Source of the DNA: Arbacia lixula
Lineage: Eukaryota > Echinodermata > Echinoidea > Arbacioida > Arbaciidae
Assembly (NCBI GenBank): GCA_963669155.1
Contig: OZ022578.1
Coordinates: 13,650,940-13,714,939 of the forward strand
Length of the DNA stretch: 64,000 bases
Direction: 5' to 3'
Within the stretch, counting starts at the first letter, position 1; the number at the start of each line of letters is the position of its first letter. The notes beneath the pieces are model-generated. The model searched no databases. It was given only the letters and a program-made list of their open reading frames with translations, and was not told the origin of the DNA. Of this stretch, positions 1 to 14,500 are shown piece after piece. A program made the translations under genes and the position numbers.

Positions 1-2785
1 GCACATGATCTAAATACAGACTGAAGATTATCTGAAAAGAAAATTGTCACTCTTTTGAATGATTTTCCTTCAACGAGCCCTATCATGAGCAACACAACAA
101 TACCGAAGATTAAAGTTAGGAGAATCTTGTCATCCTCTTCAATAATGGGTTTTCATTACTTTCCTTTAACGAGCCTCACACATTCACAACATAATCTAAA
201 TTCAGACAAATTAAATTCACAAGAAACTTGTCATTCTCTTTACCTCTTCAAGTGCCATTAATGCCATCTTGCACACACAATACACACACACCTCATAGAG
301 AGGGATTTCGTCTGACACGCATTGGGTTAATAGTGGTTATTTTATGATTATCCTTGAACAAGTCCCACATGTCGGAGCCAAAAAAATCTAAATACAGAGC
401 AGGCATCTTGGGACAGGGCCAAAGTCACATCCATCATGAACAACAACCTAACAGCTTCTCCTTGGGGCACACTTCGAACCAAAGGGAGCTCAAAAAGAAG
501 ACAGGATAACTATCACTAATACCAGTGTAGATAAAAAAAAATCAAGCAATAAAATTGGAATGTTTCATTTAATTAGTCAATTCTAAACATTATACATATA
601 ATACGTAATGCAGAGGTTTGTGTATGAAATATGTTTCATGAAGGTGAGAAACTGCTATGACCATACCATTCGTTCATTAACATGATTGTATGGTAATGTT
701 ATACATTATTGCATCTATCGCAATATATATTTAGTATGTTTTACCTTGAAGTATGATGATGTTATAATGTCCTCCATGTGTATTCATAAGTATAAATCAT
801 TTTTTTGGACTCTCGATCAGGAAGGTAAGGGTTCGAACCAAGCAGCTGCCACATTTTAATCCACAAAACTGCTTTGTACTTAAGGAGAACATTGGTAGGA
901 TCCTTTGATCCAGTGACTGGGGTAATAATGCAAAGCCCTTATGAAAAGCAGTGTTCTCACTGATGAGGCTACCCTGGGTAAATAAGACCACATCATTCTT
1001 ATCACTATTATCATTATTTGATAATCTTCCATAATATGTACCAAATAAATATTATAATTTTAATGTACATTATGTACAGTATGTGTAGAGTATGGTATGC
1101 TAAGTAGTGTTTGTTTTCATTAATTTCCAAATAGTCTGCTCCTTGATGAAGCCAAGCTGGTATACATTGTCCAACTGCGTAACAAACAAAATAGGAGACT
1201 CTGCAAGGAGCAGACGTCATCAAAACTAGAAATCCATCCCTTTCTTTGCATCCAGCTGAGATGTGGTGGCACAGGAAGGGACTAAATCAGTGAGTCGTTC
1301 TGAGACCTAAAGTACAAAATTAACCCGAGCTAGACTCTTCTGTAAATTAGCCCGAAAGTGCACACATGCATCGATACCTGCATCAGACCAGAATGAGCAA
1401 CTATCGGGCTATTTCAACCACTTCCCAACCTCCCAGCTGATGTAAGTCTTCAGCTGCTGCTATTATGTAATACAGTGACTGTGCTCAGTGCCCCTGCTGG
1501 TCACATGCTTGGGGAATGACAACCGACTCCGGAAATCTTTTTTCAGGGTCATTCCACAATTTGGCTTTAAGTTATGTAACCAACATCTCTTTAGTTTTCA
1601 AAAGGAAACTTCTCTGTGATTCTCATTGTGTGTCTGGAATAAGTGGAATGTATGCTTCTCAACAAACAACAAATATCACTTTTTTTTATTAATCATGTCA
1701 CATGAATTCCATCAAAATCAATAATAGGCAAATCAGAATACTTTGTGATGCTAAGATTTCCTGACAAAAATAACACGCTATTTATATTGTTCATATATAG
1801 CTAAAATCACACACTTTTTTCTGTTCAGCAAGGTCTTAAATGTTCAAGATCCGAAACATCGCGATATTTTTTCAACTTTGTTTTCATGACGATGGGATCC
1901 TGTTTAAGGAGTCCATGTACCGAGTGAGCGGGAAGTCTCCCACTGAGGGTCTAACCACCGATGGATGGACGACCGACCCCACCGCTACCCACAAGCCCTC
2001 TCTCCCTGGGGCGAGGGAGGAAACACGTCTCCATTACTAGGAAGTGGCATAGTTTTATGAACCCCCTTGTTAGTCATCCCACGGCATGTTCTATGGGGAT
2101 CTGCCTCTGTGCTACCTCCCCTGATGTACGATATGCTTGATCAACATGAGCAAGTGTTCCAATCGATACACAGCTGTTCAGAGTAGTCAGGAAAACAGTT
2201 GTTACATTGTGGGTACATTATCTTTAAAGTGACAAAAGCATTTCCCGTGAAAACATTTGCTGCATAAAAATAAACACTGCAGGATATTCTTGTAAAGCAA
2301 ACTATTTCAAATAGGAAAAGAAGTTGGTTTTCCTCTAAATAAATATATAATGTACACATCAGAAATGTACAGCAAAATTAAAATCATGATTATGTTTTAA
2401 TATGTAAAAAAGTAAGCTTGACACATTACATATTGTTTATAGGAGGCAGGAATATGAAATCAACCTATATTCAGCGTGGTCACAAAAAAATCATGTATGC
2501 GGGGAGGAAAAAAGAGCACTACTGGTATGTCGGATATCTGTGCTAAATGTGTGATCGCACCTATGGAACATGCAGTGCCAAGAATCAGTTTCATGGGCTC
2601 AAAGTGCAGTACATGTATTTGGCAGCAAGTTTTAAACACTGGTGACCACCCTGTCTATTTGGAAGTATGACAAACTAAAAGAGATGTGAAAAATAAACCA
2701 CATCACAGCAAAAACAATCATTCATATCTACATCCGAAAAATAGGCCAATGTAGACAAACCCCACATCAGAGCACAGCAACTCAC
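1..2785 (-). other. LRRK1-like intron (incomplete), no exon recognised
   Basis: No LRR, ROC or other protein signal is seen on either strand. A dispersed repeat fragment at about 930-1000 (GTTCT, then TACCCTGGGTAAATAA) recurs at about 16050-16110. A segment at about 2500-2660 resembles 24690-24920 (GATATCTGTGCT, GGAACATG, GACCACCCTGTCT in the same order). A GC-richer patch at 1890-2035 has no recognisable coding signal. The next LRRK1-like exon could lie here undetected. Confidence 0.5.
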
Positions 2786-2952
2786 CAGGGGGCATGCCCA
2801 CGGCCGGGGCACTTCACTGAAGGAGTTCTGGGAGAGGTTGAGGGTGACGAGAGAGGTGCAGGAATCGATCTCTTGGGGCAGGGACGTCAGCTGGTTCTGC
2901 GAGAGGTCCAGGTTGACGAGAGAGATGCTCCTCCATGCCCTGGGTACCTCAA
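2786..2952 (-). CDS. LRRK1: LRRK1-like exon 8 (leucine-rich repeats, PWACPL segment)
   Basis: Acceptor GACACAG and donor GTGAGT bound 167 nt encoding EVPRAWRSISLVNLDLSQNQ, LTSLPQEIDSCTSLVTLNLS and QNSFSEVPRPWACPL. PWACPL is a distinctive LRRK1 stretch that sits before further LRRs and the ROC domain. The exon ends in phase 0. It is the last LRRK1-like exon recognised before the left edge. Confidence 0.88.
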
Positions 2953-4227
2953 CTGTGTCACATTTAAGAAGGTGGAGAATGGACCTCTTTAACCCTCTGT
3001 GTGCCAGGCAATTCGATGCAATATACGATTTTATGTGCATAAAGGGTGCCATAAAACACACATTGCACATCAAGAGTACAGTGTAAATGCAGTTTAATAC
3101 AAGATGCAAGATATTTTATTCAGTACAAAATCATGGAAATTTGCTTTCCACCAGCACAATAACATGGTGCCTGGACGGTATGATTCAATACAGCTTCATT
3201 TACATCTATTTGCCCCATGGTTACTATGGCAATGCATCACACAAAAATACCAGCAGCACCTGCACTTGATCTTAATACCATCACACGTTTATAGACAATT
3301 ACCAACTTCCCAAGTTTATTTCTTTCATTGCTGGAAGATTTCGGACATGGCAACGATTATTCCAATTTGAAAGGATGTGAGGTCATCGTGGTATTTGGAT
3401 AAGGGTCTGTAAATAACTTGGCCAATATTTAGTATTTCAAAACAATATATCAACTTTGAGATAATTTGTTTTTGTCTCATCCAAGTCTTTATAGAAATAT
3501 GTAATATATACTTAAATTGAACATTGAAATTTAACAATCAGGGAGATTTGGGGAAATTTCATCAGAAATCAGGGAGATGTCTATCAAATGCATGCAACCT
3601 AAAACAATAATCTACCATTAATCGGGATGATTTCAGGGAGTCTCCTGCAAAATCAGGGAGACTTGGCAGTGCTGCTGTACCTACCCTGAGAGGGATCTTC
3701 CTTGGACGGCTCAATGAGTTCCGTGATAGTGTTGCGTGAGAGTGACAGGAACTCCAACTCCTCCAGCATGAACAGCTCTGTCGGCACCGACTGCAGTGCA
3801 TTCTGGGACAGATTCAATAAGCGCAGGCTGGCGGGAAATAAAACAGATAACTAAACATCAAAACCTTCCCCTTATCAAATTCACATCATTTATGAGATCT
3901 TAATTTAACTTTCACCCTTTCTGCTATTTCATTATTTTTTCTACTTTCCCCAAATCTGATTCAACCAGTAAGCTTTGTTTTCCTTGAGTAATTAAATTAA
4001 AAAAGGACAAAGTTCTTGCAGTCAGTTGAGCACTTTGAATGAAGCACAGATCCAATTAGTGTAAATCCACTAATTCCTTATTTTTCAGAAAAAAAGTAAT
4101 TTGTGTGTCCATGTTTCTATTTTCAATTATGATAGATCCCTTTAGATCCTTCTGATAGATAAAGTAACCCTTTCGTACATCCTCTTGGGAAGGTCAACTC
4201 CACTTGCACATGCTGTACTGCAAAACT

Positions 4228-4267
<40 letters not shown>

Positions 4268-4276
4268 TCACTCCCT

Positions 4277-4323
<47 letters not shown>

Positions 4324-4341
4324 CCTCCCTCTCTCCCTCTC

Positions 4342-4375
<34 letters not shown>

Positions 4376-4482
4376 CCCCCCTCTCTCTCTATCTCACTCT
4401 CTTTTCCCCTATCTCTCTCTCCCTAACTCTCTCAGGGAAATCCCTCTCTCCATTTCCTTCTGTCTCTTTCCTTCTCTTTCCT

Positions 4483-4522
<40 letters not shown>

Positions 4523-4537
4523 CCTCTCTCTCTCCCC

Positions 4538-4573
<36 letters not shown>

Positions 4574-7500
4574 TTCATTCTCTCTTTCTCTCCCTTTCTC
4601 TCTAAAAACAAAAGCAAAGACTTCCACAGAACCTACTGGCATTCGCTCAGGTCCCGGTGGCTCTTAGGCAGGGGCAGCCGCTGAATAGCATTGTGGGATA
4701 GGTTGAGACGTCGCAGGTTGGGCATTCCCCACAGCAAGCCCTCTGGGACGGAATACAGGGCATTCTGGGATAGGTTGATGGCGGAGAGCACATGATGGGC
4801 GGAGTCCTGGAAACCTTGAAGCCAGGAGGGGTCAAAGGTTCTCAGCTGCTTATGGTGCCAGTGTGCTATCAGCTCCTACATACACACAGAAGCAGACATG
4901 GCATATTAACCCTTACTGTGCCATTTATGGATTACTTCACCATTAATACACACAAATCCCATAGAGTAGCCATGCGTCTGGCGTACAAAGGATTAATAAA
5001 CAACGCATCATGATCCAAAGACCATGAAGACAGACGGAGATGGGAGAGAAATATGTGCATAACATTTCGAACATTTCGAACCAACCACACCTCCAAGATT
5101 AACATTTTCTCATGTATATTATTCTTTAAAACAACATACAGTACAGATAAACATTCTCCAATCTGTTCCATGCATGAACAAGACAATACCCAAAGCATTA
5201 CTTGTTAACCTTGAATTTGCAGAGCATGGTTACAAGGCAAGAGATTATAATTATCATAATTTCAAAACACAAATAAAGCAACTCCTCAATCTCAATGTGG
5301 AGACATAATTTCCTCACAATGTGTATGATTTTTTTCAAACTATTCCACATCCATTTCTCTGATTGTTCTACTTAGAACCATTCAATTAAACCTAAATTAA
5401 CAATGTTTCATTCCCTGTAAATTGCTTTGTCATCCATGCAAACACAAGAGGGTGGCATGAACTTTATCACCAGGAAGGATTGGAAGGAAGCCACTTCAAT
5501 ATCTGGCTGCCTGATCTAAAACTATCAGCTCTGCAAATCTACAATAAGAGCATTTCCCACCATGCTACCTAACAGTGAAAAATTAATTCTGTTATATCGG
5601 TACGCACGGTAGTCAGCAGAATATATTTTACACATAGCAGAATCCAGCTCAAGGAAAACACCAGAATTAGTATTGTTTTATCATGCAGTCCCCAATTTTC
5701 ATCTTTCATTTGTTCTCTGTCAACATTACCAATTTAAATGTATTTATGCCTTGCAACTCAAGATTCATTATCAGAGGCCTTCCCCTTCCTTCAATCTCAA
5801 GTGTAAATTATAATGATTTTATCAATATCTTCTATTCTTCTTTTGTATGTATGGTACACTTAATGCCTGTTTGATACCATTTGTAGGCTGGATAGCCTTC
5901 TGGGGTGAACCACGAGGGGTCGGCACCCGTTTGCCATGAAAGGCTTTCTGTCCACTCCACCGGGTTTTCACCCTGCTCTCAATCGCGAGGTGAAGTGTGT
6001 TCTTTAACGTGCATAGAGTGCACACAGGACGTCCATTTAGCGTCCTTTCTGAGGGAAGGAGTGTTTTTCCATGAAAGGGGGGGGGGGGAGGGGTGGAAGG
6101 TGGGAAAACACACACAACGCAGGCTCATTTGCAAAGGACTTGTGTAGGACTAGAACCCACGGCATTACCACTGAGAGACGAACTCTTTACCACTGAGCCA
6201 CACCGCTCGCCCTTTATCAATAACAAATAAATGGTGATCAATGAATCATTCAAAACAACTGAAAGTTGCTTTTATATTAGCCCAGGCAATGTGGACAGAC
6301 CCTCTTTACGAATAGTTCCTTTCTAGAATCGTACAATGTACTGTACTCTCCCTCTCTCTCTCTCTCTATGTGCCATATCCAGAGACGTAGGTGATCATGG
6401 AGTGCCACAAATCTCTGTTTCTAGCTGTTTGAATCAGCTCCACGTCCCGCTGACCCGCACCTCTCTCTGTAATCTATGCATTCAGACTGGTCATCCAATT
6501 CATCTGTTTCCTTCCTCTACCCCTCGTTCCCTATATTTTTCCTGTCAATGCTAAATTGTCAATGTACATCAGAGTGGAACAGTTCAAAGAGGATGTCTTA
6601 TATTTGAAGAAATAAAGAAGGGAGAATCCCCTCATTTTGAGGGGTAAACAAGCTCTTTGTCAGATACCCAGACAAACAAGGATGGTCCTGTTAATATCAA
6701 TTTCCCTTGAACTCTACACAATTAGCACCACACTTCCTATCATAACAAGCATTCCACAAAAATATTGAAAATAATAGATTTTTGACAATGCATAAAATGG
6801 ACTGATGTAATACTAATAATACCTCTAACTAGTACTAGCACTACTGGTAATTAACTGTTTGTATCTATGGTACTTTTTCTAAAATGTTGTTGAAAGGATT
6901 GATCATTCCTCTGGGGTTAACCAAGTTGCTGTATTAAGCGCTAGAAGCTAGTTGGTTCTACCACATGTACAGATCAACCTCAGCCATATGATATGTCAAT
7001 TACATTAGGCACCTTGATAGTGATACCACAAGTTGGCCATGACACTTTCATGTTTGATGAGATCAATTGGCAGTCACAAGAAGCAGAAAGGTGCAAATTG
7101 AAGACAGATTATATTGAAACTATAGCAAAGTTAATATGAATATCTATAGATGCCAACTTACATAAATGTTGTAGCTGCCTACAACACATATGGGCCCATC
7201 ATTTGCCCTTGAAATTAATTACCCGACTCACACACCACATAACTTCAACACAGCCATTTATGTGTTAACAAACATGATTATTAGAGTATGAAAATCTATT
7301 ATGTTCAATGTTGATTCTAAATATGCCTGCAGTTTGTGTTTTTGCAATAGACTCCTTTTACTTTTAAAGGGGAATGAAACCCTGGTAATAAGTTAAAGTG
7401 ATAAATGAGAATAAAAATCAGGAAGATTAAAGTTTGAGATGATTCAGAGTCAGACATTTTACAAGGAAGTTATTTGTGTCTCAAAATCATAATTATGAGC

Positions 7501-8074
7501 ACTGTCTCCCAATCATTCATTTTCATTGGTAATTCCCATGGTCCGCAATGACATACTACACAGACTTTCATCGCTCTAGCATTCCAAGCATAAAACTAGC
7601 AAATACCTACATTTAGAGCATCATTTGTCTGTTTTAATGTACAAAGCAAGATTACAGATTGTAAAGCATAAATAACTTCCTGGTAGTAGGTATGGTTAAC
7701 CTCAAACATCCCCCAATGTATATATGTTTCAAATATATGTTTTGATATAATTCAATTTATCATCAGGGTTTGAGTCCCCTTTAATCCTGTGTGTTTACAT
7801 ACATGTACTGTACTAACTATTGATGCATGGTGTTGACTCATCGGTTATTGTTGGATTGGTTTTGGTTTTGATTCAAACAGTAACAATTGCCCAATCTTTA
7901 TTTGCTTGCTGGGCAGTTTTCAGTAAACATGATGCACCTTTGTTATCCTCATAACTTGGATTCACCCTTTACACTCTACATGTTCCTGCAGCGACTATTA
8001 TCAGATCCATCAGATTTTACCTCTTACTACTACACTACCATGACTACTATTATTTCTTCTACTACTACTACTAT

Positions 8075-8161
<87 letters not shown>

Positions 8162-8298
8162 CCCCACTACTATTATTACTTCTTCTACTACTACCACAGT
8201 ACTATTATCATTACTTCTCCTACTACTACTTCCACTTCTACTACTATTACTACTACTACTACTACTACTACTACTTCCACTACTACTACTATTACTAG

Positions 8299-8345
<47 letters not shown>

Positions 8346-8467
8346 GTCTTCTACTACTTCTACTTTATGGCCCCCAAAGTAAGATACATCTTTATTGCAT
8401 CTTATTTACGTGATTAACTCAAGATGTATCTTACTTTTGGGGCCATAAAGTAGAAGTAGTAGAAGAC

Positions 8468-8538
<71 letters not shown>

Positions 8539-11500
8539 ATAGTAGTAGTAGTGGAAGTAGTAGTAGTAGTAGTAGTTTCTTCATAAATGCATGCTATCAA
8601 CTACAGTTTGATTAATAGCCCCTGAATAGCTTCTCAACATTCCTGAACAGGGGTTGTAAATTAAATAAGCTGTTTCTATACAAGTACGTATCAAAGTAAT
8701 ACATGTATAGTTTTGATGAATGACCTCATAAATTATTTCATCCAGAAGATTCCTCCAAATGATTTGGTATACAGCTAGTCCACTTGCATTATGCAGGGCT
8801 GAGTAAACTAAATATAATCTCTAACCATACATCCTAACCCAACCTTAACATTAAACCCTAGCTCTAAAGTGGTAAAAAGGGCTAATAACTACCCGACAAT
8901 CATTCCTGACAACCTGAAAAATTGTAAATAAACTCCATTTTATACTCTAGTCCTACTCTGTATAGAGGAAAATGATGAAAGCGTATTTCAAAATAAAAGA
9001 CATTTTGGAAAAAATAACATTAAATACTCAATGTGTTTTTGTTGACATAATATTGGGAAGGCTTGGTATTTTAAGGAACACTTCTGAGTTGATATTGGAG
9101 GGATAAAATCATGTTGGGTCACAACAATATTCTCTGATGCAATGAAGGAAGGTTTGGGGATTTCAGGAAACACTTCTAAGCTATTGGAGGGATAAAAGCA
9201 CATGGGGTGTACCCCTCGCGTGTGCTCGTAATTCACTGCTGTCAATTGGAACCATAATATGTAGAGTGATAAGCTAACACTTCCTCCACCAACTTGTTCC
9301 GTGTGCTGCAGGAAGACATTAATCACTCCGTCATTATTACAGGTGACAACACTTAATCGGGGCCCTGATCGATGGCAAGCCTTCTTCAATGGGAAACATC
9401 AGTTAGGAGTATGAATATATAGCCCCAAGATATACTTAGCAATATGTTTTAACACTATTCCCTTAACTCTCTCAGTCCGTGGGCAAAATATCGTGCTGTA
9501 ATTGACATGGGACTATCAATGGGTGGTAATGAGGGGCTTAAATTATTGGGAACTGCCTGGGGCTTAATTTTGGTATAAGGGTTCTACCACTGTCCTGGTT
9601 ATGAAACTTATAGTGTTAAATTTCTGGTATATTGATTATGAATTGAGTCAAATTTGATATGAATGTGAAGATAATAATCTATATCATAAGACAGAAAATT
9701 TTCTGATTTTTTGCATTTTTAAAATTTGATTTTTTCAATTGAACATGTGACAAATTCACCCTTCAAACCAAGCCCGTATCCATTGTGATTTTCACCACTT
9801 AGATCGATGGCGTCACACGAGGGGCTACATTCAATTGCGCATGCTCGAACGGTGAAGTTTATAAAGGCATGCATAGGTTTGCGTTCAAATGCTGTTCGTG
9901 TTGTTTACTCCCGACCTCTTTTGACTAAAGCACCTCGAATGCTGATGACTTGAATTTTGAAGTAGAAGATAGCTAGAAGAGAGAGAAGAACTCAGCTCCA
10001 CTACAGGTATAAGAACATTATTTTTCATTATTTGAATAATCACATTAAAATCGCTGTATACATGCTATTTCAATGGGGTGTACTTCATGCAAGCACCCCT
10101 TATGAAACACAATTCACAACTAAATTTTCTCCTCATGTACTTCAATTAATTACAAATTAATACTCATTGGCAATTATCAACTCCCAGATAATGGACAATT
10201 ATCTGTTGTGCCTGGCACGATAGTTTCTGATACTAATTGACTTCGAAATGATATCAAAATTGCTAAATATGTTAATATCAAAATTGCTTGTTGAACCCTT
10301 CATCACTATTTTGCATAGGTTTTCCTAGTTTGCTTATAATATGAACTCACAAATAACAACTTGAAATTGCATATTTTAAACATATTTCCAGCTCATATCA
10401 TGCTGTTTGTGCAATATTTTTTCACCGCTATTACATAATAGCACAAACGATAAAAAAAACACATTTTGTCTGGCTCAGTGAGAATTACTACTTCAAAATT
10501 TTCTGCTGCTTTACAAATTAACATGTCATCATAAAGATCTTATTCTTCTCCTTTAAGTCGTGACGTCAAACGTTCCAGCCAGACTGATAGCCATTTTCAT
10601 ACTGCTTTACCCCTTCTTGCATATTTCTTTTGAGGTAATGACGAATGGAGTACAAAATATGAGGTCTAATCACTCTTGGACGGCGTTCAAATTGGAGATA
10701 TAAATACCTTGGTGAGACATGGATGTAACATCCATGGGGGAGAATTCCCTTGCCGACGTTCGTCATGTTTCCTCTCTCATTCGGATGAAATATGACTATT
10801 ACAAACATGCACTTTCTATCGGCAATGTCCAGTAATGAGTTATGCTGTGTATTCTGTGGGGGTTAAAACCTACAGAATCCTCATTAATCTCTGAATCTCA
10901 TGAACACTTGTAAAACAGGTATGCTACCCTCTCATGTGGTTTTGAACCTAGAACGCACTCATTTAATCTGTTATATGCTATATGTACAGACATGTACATA
11001 GTCTGTACAAATAGTAGATGTACACTACAGCTCAAAGGGATTGGCATAGGGAAAGGGAAAGGGAAAAAAGGGAAGGAGCCGCCGTTTTAAACCGCAGTAT
11101 ATTTTGTCCAGTTCAGCATGAAACATGATGCTTTTTAGGCTAAAGCATCGAGTTTCATGCTGAACTGGACAAAACTCCTCGGTGTATTACACGGGTGCTA
11201 ACTAACCATTGGGTATTGAACCTAGGAACCCACTTGCTTCACCCATATGATGTATTTTCATACTCTGATCTGTAGATTTCTATTTGAAGTTACATCAATA
11301 AATGTTTATTTGAAAAAAGGCTTTAATCCAGAGGAAATATCCCTGTTGAAAGTCACTCAAATTATGTTTCATGTTCAAGTAAGAACTGTAACATTGACAG
11401 TTCATCAATAAGGAGCATAATCCTGGACATACATATTCACACAAATCTTACTTAAACCTACAATCACGCATGCCAAGAACTTTTTCTATACTAGACTCCG

Positions 11501-14500
11501 AGTTCACTGTTATAACACATACATCGCCTTGTCCCTATTTACAAAGGGTTAATGAAGCTATAATTTTGACAAAAAGTTTCTAAATATAAGTACGCTAAAT
11601 TCATATCCAATGGATGTAACCTGTTGAGGGGGAGCTGTTTTTTTTTTACATAATGTAATAGTTTTGTGGGGCTACTCAGGAAAATAAACGAGCGGTAACT
11701 ACAAGCAACGGACAAAAACAGAGTCTCAAATTTACTTGTGGGGAGCCCCCCTGAACACCTGTAGAATCCATTCATGTAGCCTGAGCTACTTTTATAACCG
11801 GTCTAGACAAGAAGAGGATGAAAACTAGCCTATATATGACTCCATTGTCAGTTGCATCCCTGCGAGACATACATCAGTTTCCTTAACATGTTGAGCACAT
11901 TTTCAATGCAGACCCACCTGCCCAAATATGTGTCTTTTCATGCAATTGCACAGATGGCATAGCAAATGAGTATACTGGCATAAACAACTTAAAGTCATAC
12001 ACTCTTGACAAAAGGTGATAACCCAAAAAAATCCTTCAAAAGTAACATTTAAAAATGTTAACATATATGTCTGTTCAGTGCAAAGAAAAACATGCAGAGA
12101 TGACAAATGGCAAAGCAAATGAGTATACTGGCATAAACAACTTAAAGTCATACACTCTTGACAAAAGGTGATAATCCAAAAAAAAAATCCTTCAAAAGTA
12201 ACATTTAAAAATGTTAACATATATGTCTGTTCAGTGCAAAGAAAAACATGCAATGATGACAAAATATTTTATCCATTCTATACTGAGCTTTAAGGAGTTT
12301 GCACAATGTACCAAAATCTTTTAAAGTAATTATTTGTTTGTTATTACATGAACGGTTTATGTGACGCTGACCTTTTTGTTATTGTTGTTGTTGCTACTGG
12401 AGTCGTCGTCCGCCTCGACCCAGGTGCTGAGCAGAGGACCAATGTCTCCTCCCAACATGTTGGCCACAGCCTCATCTAGGCATACCAGGCCCCGCTCCAC
12501 CAGGTCTGCTGCGATGCGGTAGTGGTGGCCTAAAAAATGACAACAAGAACATTCTGTAAGGACATGGCTTCTAAAAAGACTATTTGGTGTTTCACTCCAG
12601 TTGCTGATGAACTCTACTGATGAGAATCAAATAAACATGAAAAAGACAAACATGGATCATGAATTGATTTATAGATGGTCGATATGTCCTCTGGTTTCTA
12701 TAGTCCTCAGTAGTTTTATAAATATGCTGTTCATAGCTTCATCTAAGCACACCAGGCCCCGCTTGACTAGGCCTGCCGTGATGCGGTAGTGATGGCCTAA
12801 AGGAGAAACAAGTACATTATGTAATGATTTGGATTCTATAGTCCTCAGAAGTCTTCTAACCACGTTAGTCTCTCTACCAGGTCTGCTGCGATGCGATAGT
12901 GGTGGCCTAAAGGAGAAACAAGTACATTATGTAAGGATTTGGATTCTATAGTCCTCAATAATCAGCTTCATCAAGGCACATTAGGCACAGAGTCAATCCC
13001 TGGAGACAGAACAAAATAAAAAATTAAAATCAAAACCAAAACCAAACCTAATACAAAATCCAGAGAGTATTAAAGTCAAATACGCTGGATTAAGATCTAC
13101 TTACAAGCCATCAGCGCATCAGGTCAGAGTACACCTCATAGACAACTTTTAACACACAATGAGATAAAGAATAACTAGACGCTTACTTTCAGGCATGGCT
13201 GTAGAATATATAAGCACAATCCAAACCTAGAAGAAACTCTCAATTATGTCCTTGCAATCATTTCTTTTGTAAGACTAGGTTTCTAATCCTATTCCTTTAT
13301 CCTTTACACTGTGACACAACAAGGGGAAAAATATCTAATCAATTCTTTTCTCTAAGGGATGCATTGTTGCTCCCCTCTCTCACTTACATAATGGGCTTTA
13401 TCCTCCTGAGGTAATAGGTAAGGGGAACTCCCGTTAATGAGCCGCTGGGAACTCCCTGAGACACTTAACATCTCTCTTGAAGAAAACCGCTTGAGCAAGC
13501 TTGTTTTCGTTTCTTTGTATTGCGACCACGTCATTTCTTGTTTACCCCAAACATTCTGTATGCTGTAATAACTAGGTCTGGTCTGACTGAAAGGACCTGT
13601 TTATTAAACATCACTTTTGTCTGCAACATTACAAAAGTGCTCAACCTAAAATTGCATTTTGTTTGGAACTTCTCACTTCAGGGACCAGGAGTCAGTCTAT
13701 TTTGCTGTTCACAATGGATGGAATTACTCTCCAATGTAATGCAATGGAAATTAAAATCTAAATCACAAATCTAGTACTTCATGAATTTATAACTATTTTA
13801 AATTATCTTCAGTCTAATTTGTGTTTATTCCTCCAAAATTTGTGGTCCATATATCTTCCACGGGTTACACTTATCACTGTAATCAATGTTAAGTAATTGT
13901 TTGTCTCAATTACAGACTAGTTATACTATTTATCATTACATACAACACACCATTCTCTTTATCATTCTTTTTACATAATATTTGGTGTATGATAGATCCT
14001 GTTCCCTCATGAAAGTATATCAAGAGATCATATGCTTTGTTTTAACTCTTAAACCTGCCACTGTTGCATTTTTGTGACTAAGGGGTAAAGTGCTGCTGTC
14101 GCAAATTTGCGACCAAACTGTAATAGAGAAAACTGTAATATGAAAACCTCCGGCACAAAGGGGTTTTACCCCCGGCAAGTTAAGAGTTAAGAAGGCTTAT
14201 TGGGAACAATCAGCCTGTGGTATGGTTGTGAAAAACATTTTGAACTAAGTTTAACACCTCAGAGGGTTACTAAATCAGAAAAATAAGTTCCCACTAATCC
14301 ATGTAAAATTATCCACTAAAAAAAGATTTTCACATTTGTTTGCCGAAATAAAGTCTCATTTTGATGAAAATTCGAAAAAACGCACGCCTTCAGTGACGTT
14401 AGAGAAGTCAAAATGCCATAAATGCCAATGGCGTGAATAAAAATTTTTATTCACGCCGTTCAAACAATACGTTACCAATGGGAGCCCCAAAGCTTGTCCG

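Larger units (their letters stand above)
2953..4636 (-). other. Short LRRK1-like introns between LRR exons
   Basis: The stretch 2953-3684 holds a segment at about 3090-3160 that resembles 59370-59430 (TTGCTTT-CACCA-CACAATAAC), so it is repeat-derived. The stretch 3828-4636 is dominated by a CT microsatellite. Apart from exon 7 no other gene signal is seen. Confidence 0.6.
4876..12371 (-). other. LRRK1-like intron, about 7.5 kb
   Basis: The intron between exons 6 and 5 contains a SINE-like segment (about 5885-6215), a TIR element (7365-7784), the CTA/TAG palindrome (8026-8575), a truncated hairpin MITE (11021-11175) and a two-unit tandem repeat (11950-12260). The rest, including 8580-11020, is AT-rich DNA without a recognised coding signal. 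Confidence 0.6.

Noticed and set aside
4185..4667. Ser/Leu-rich and Arg/Glu-rich open frames
   Set aside because: They are translations of a CT microsatellite. The same applies to frames at 24835-25257, 40423-40695, 41362-42084 and 61727-62188.
8026..8600. Thr- and Leu-rich open frames
   Set aside because: Translations of the ACT/TAG array.
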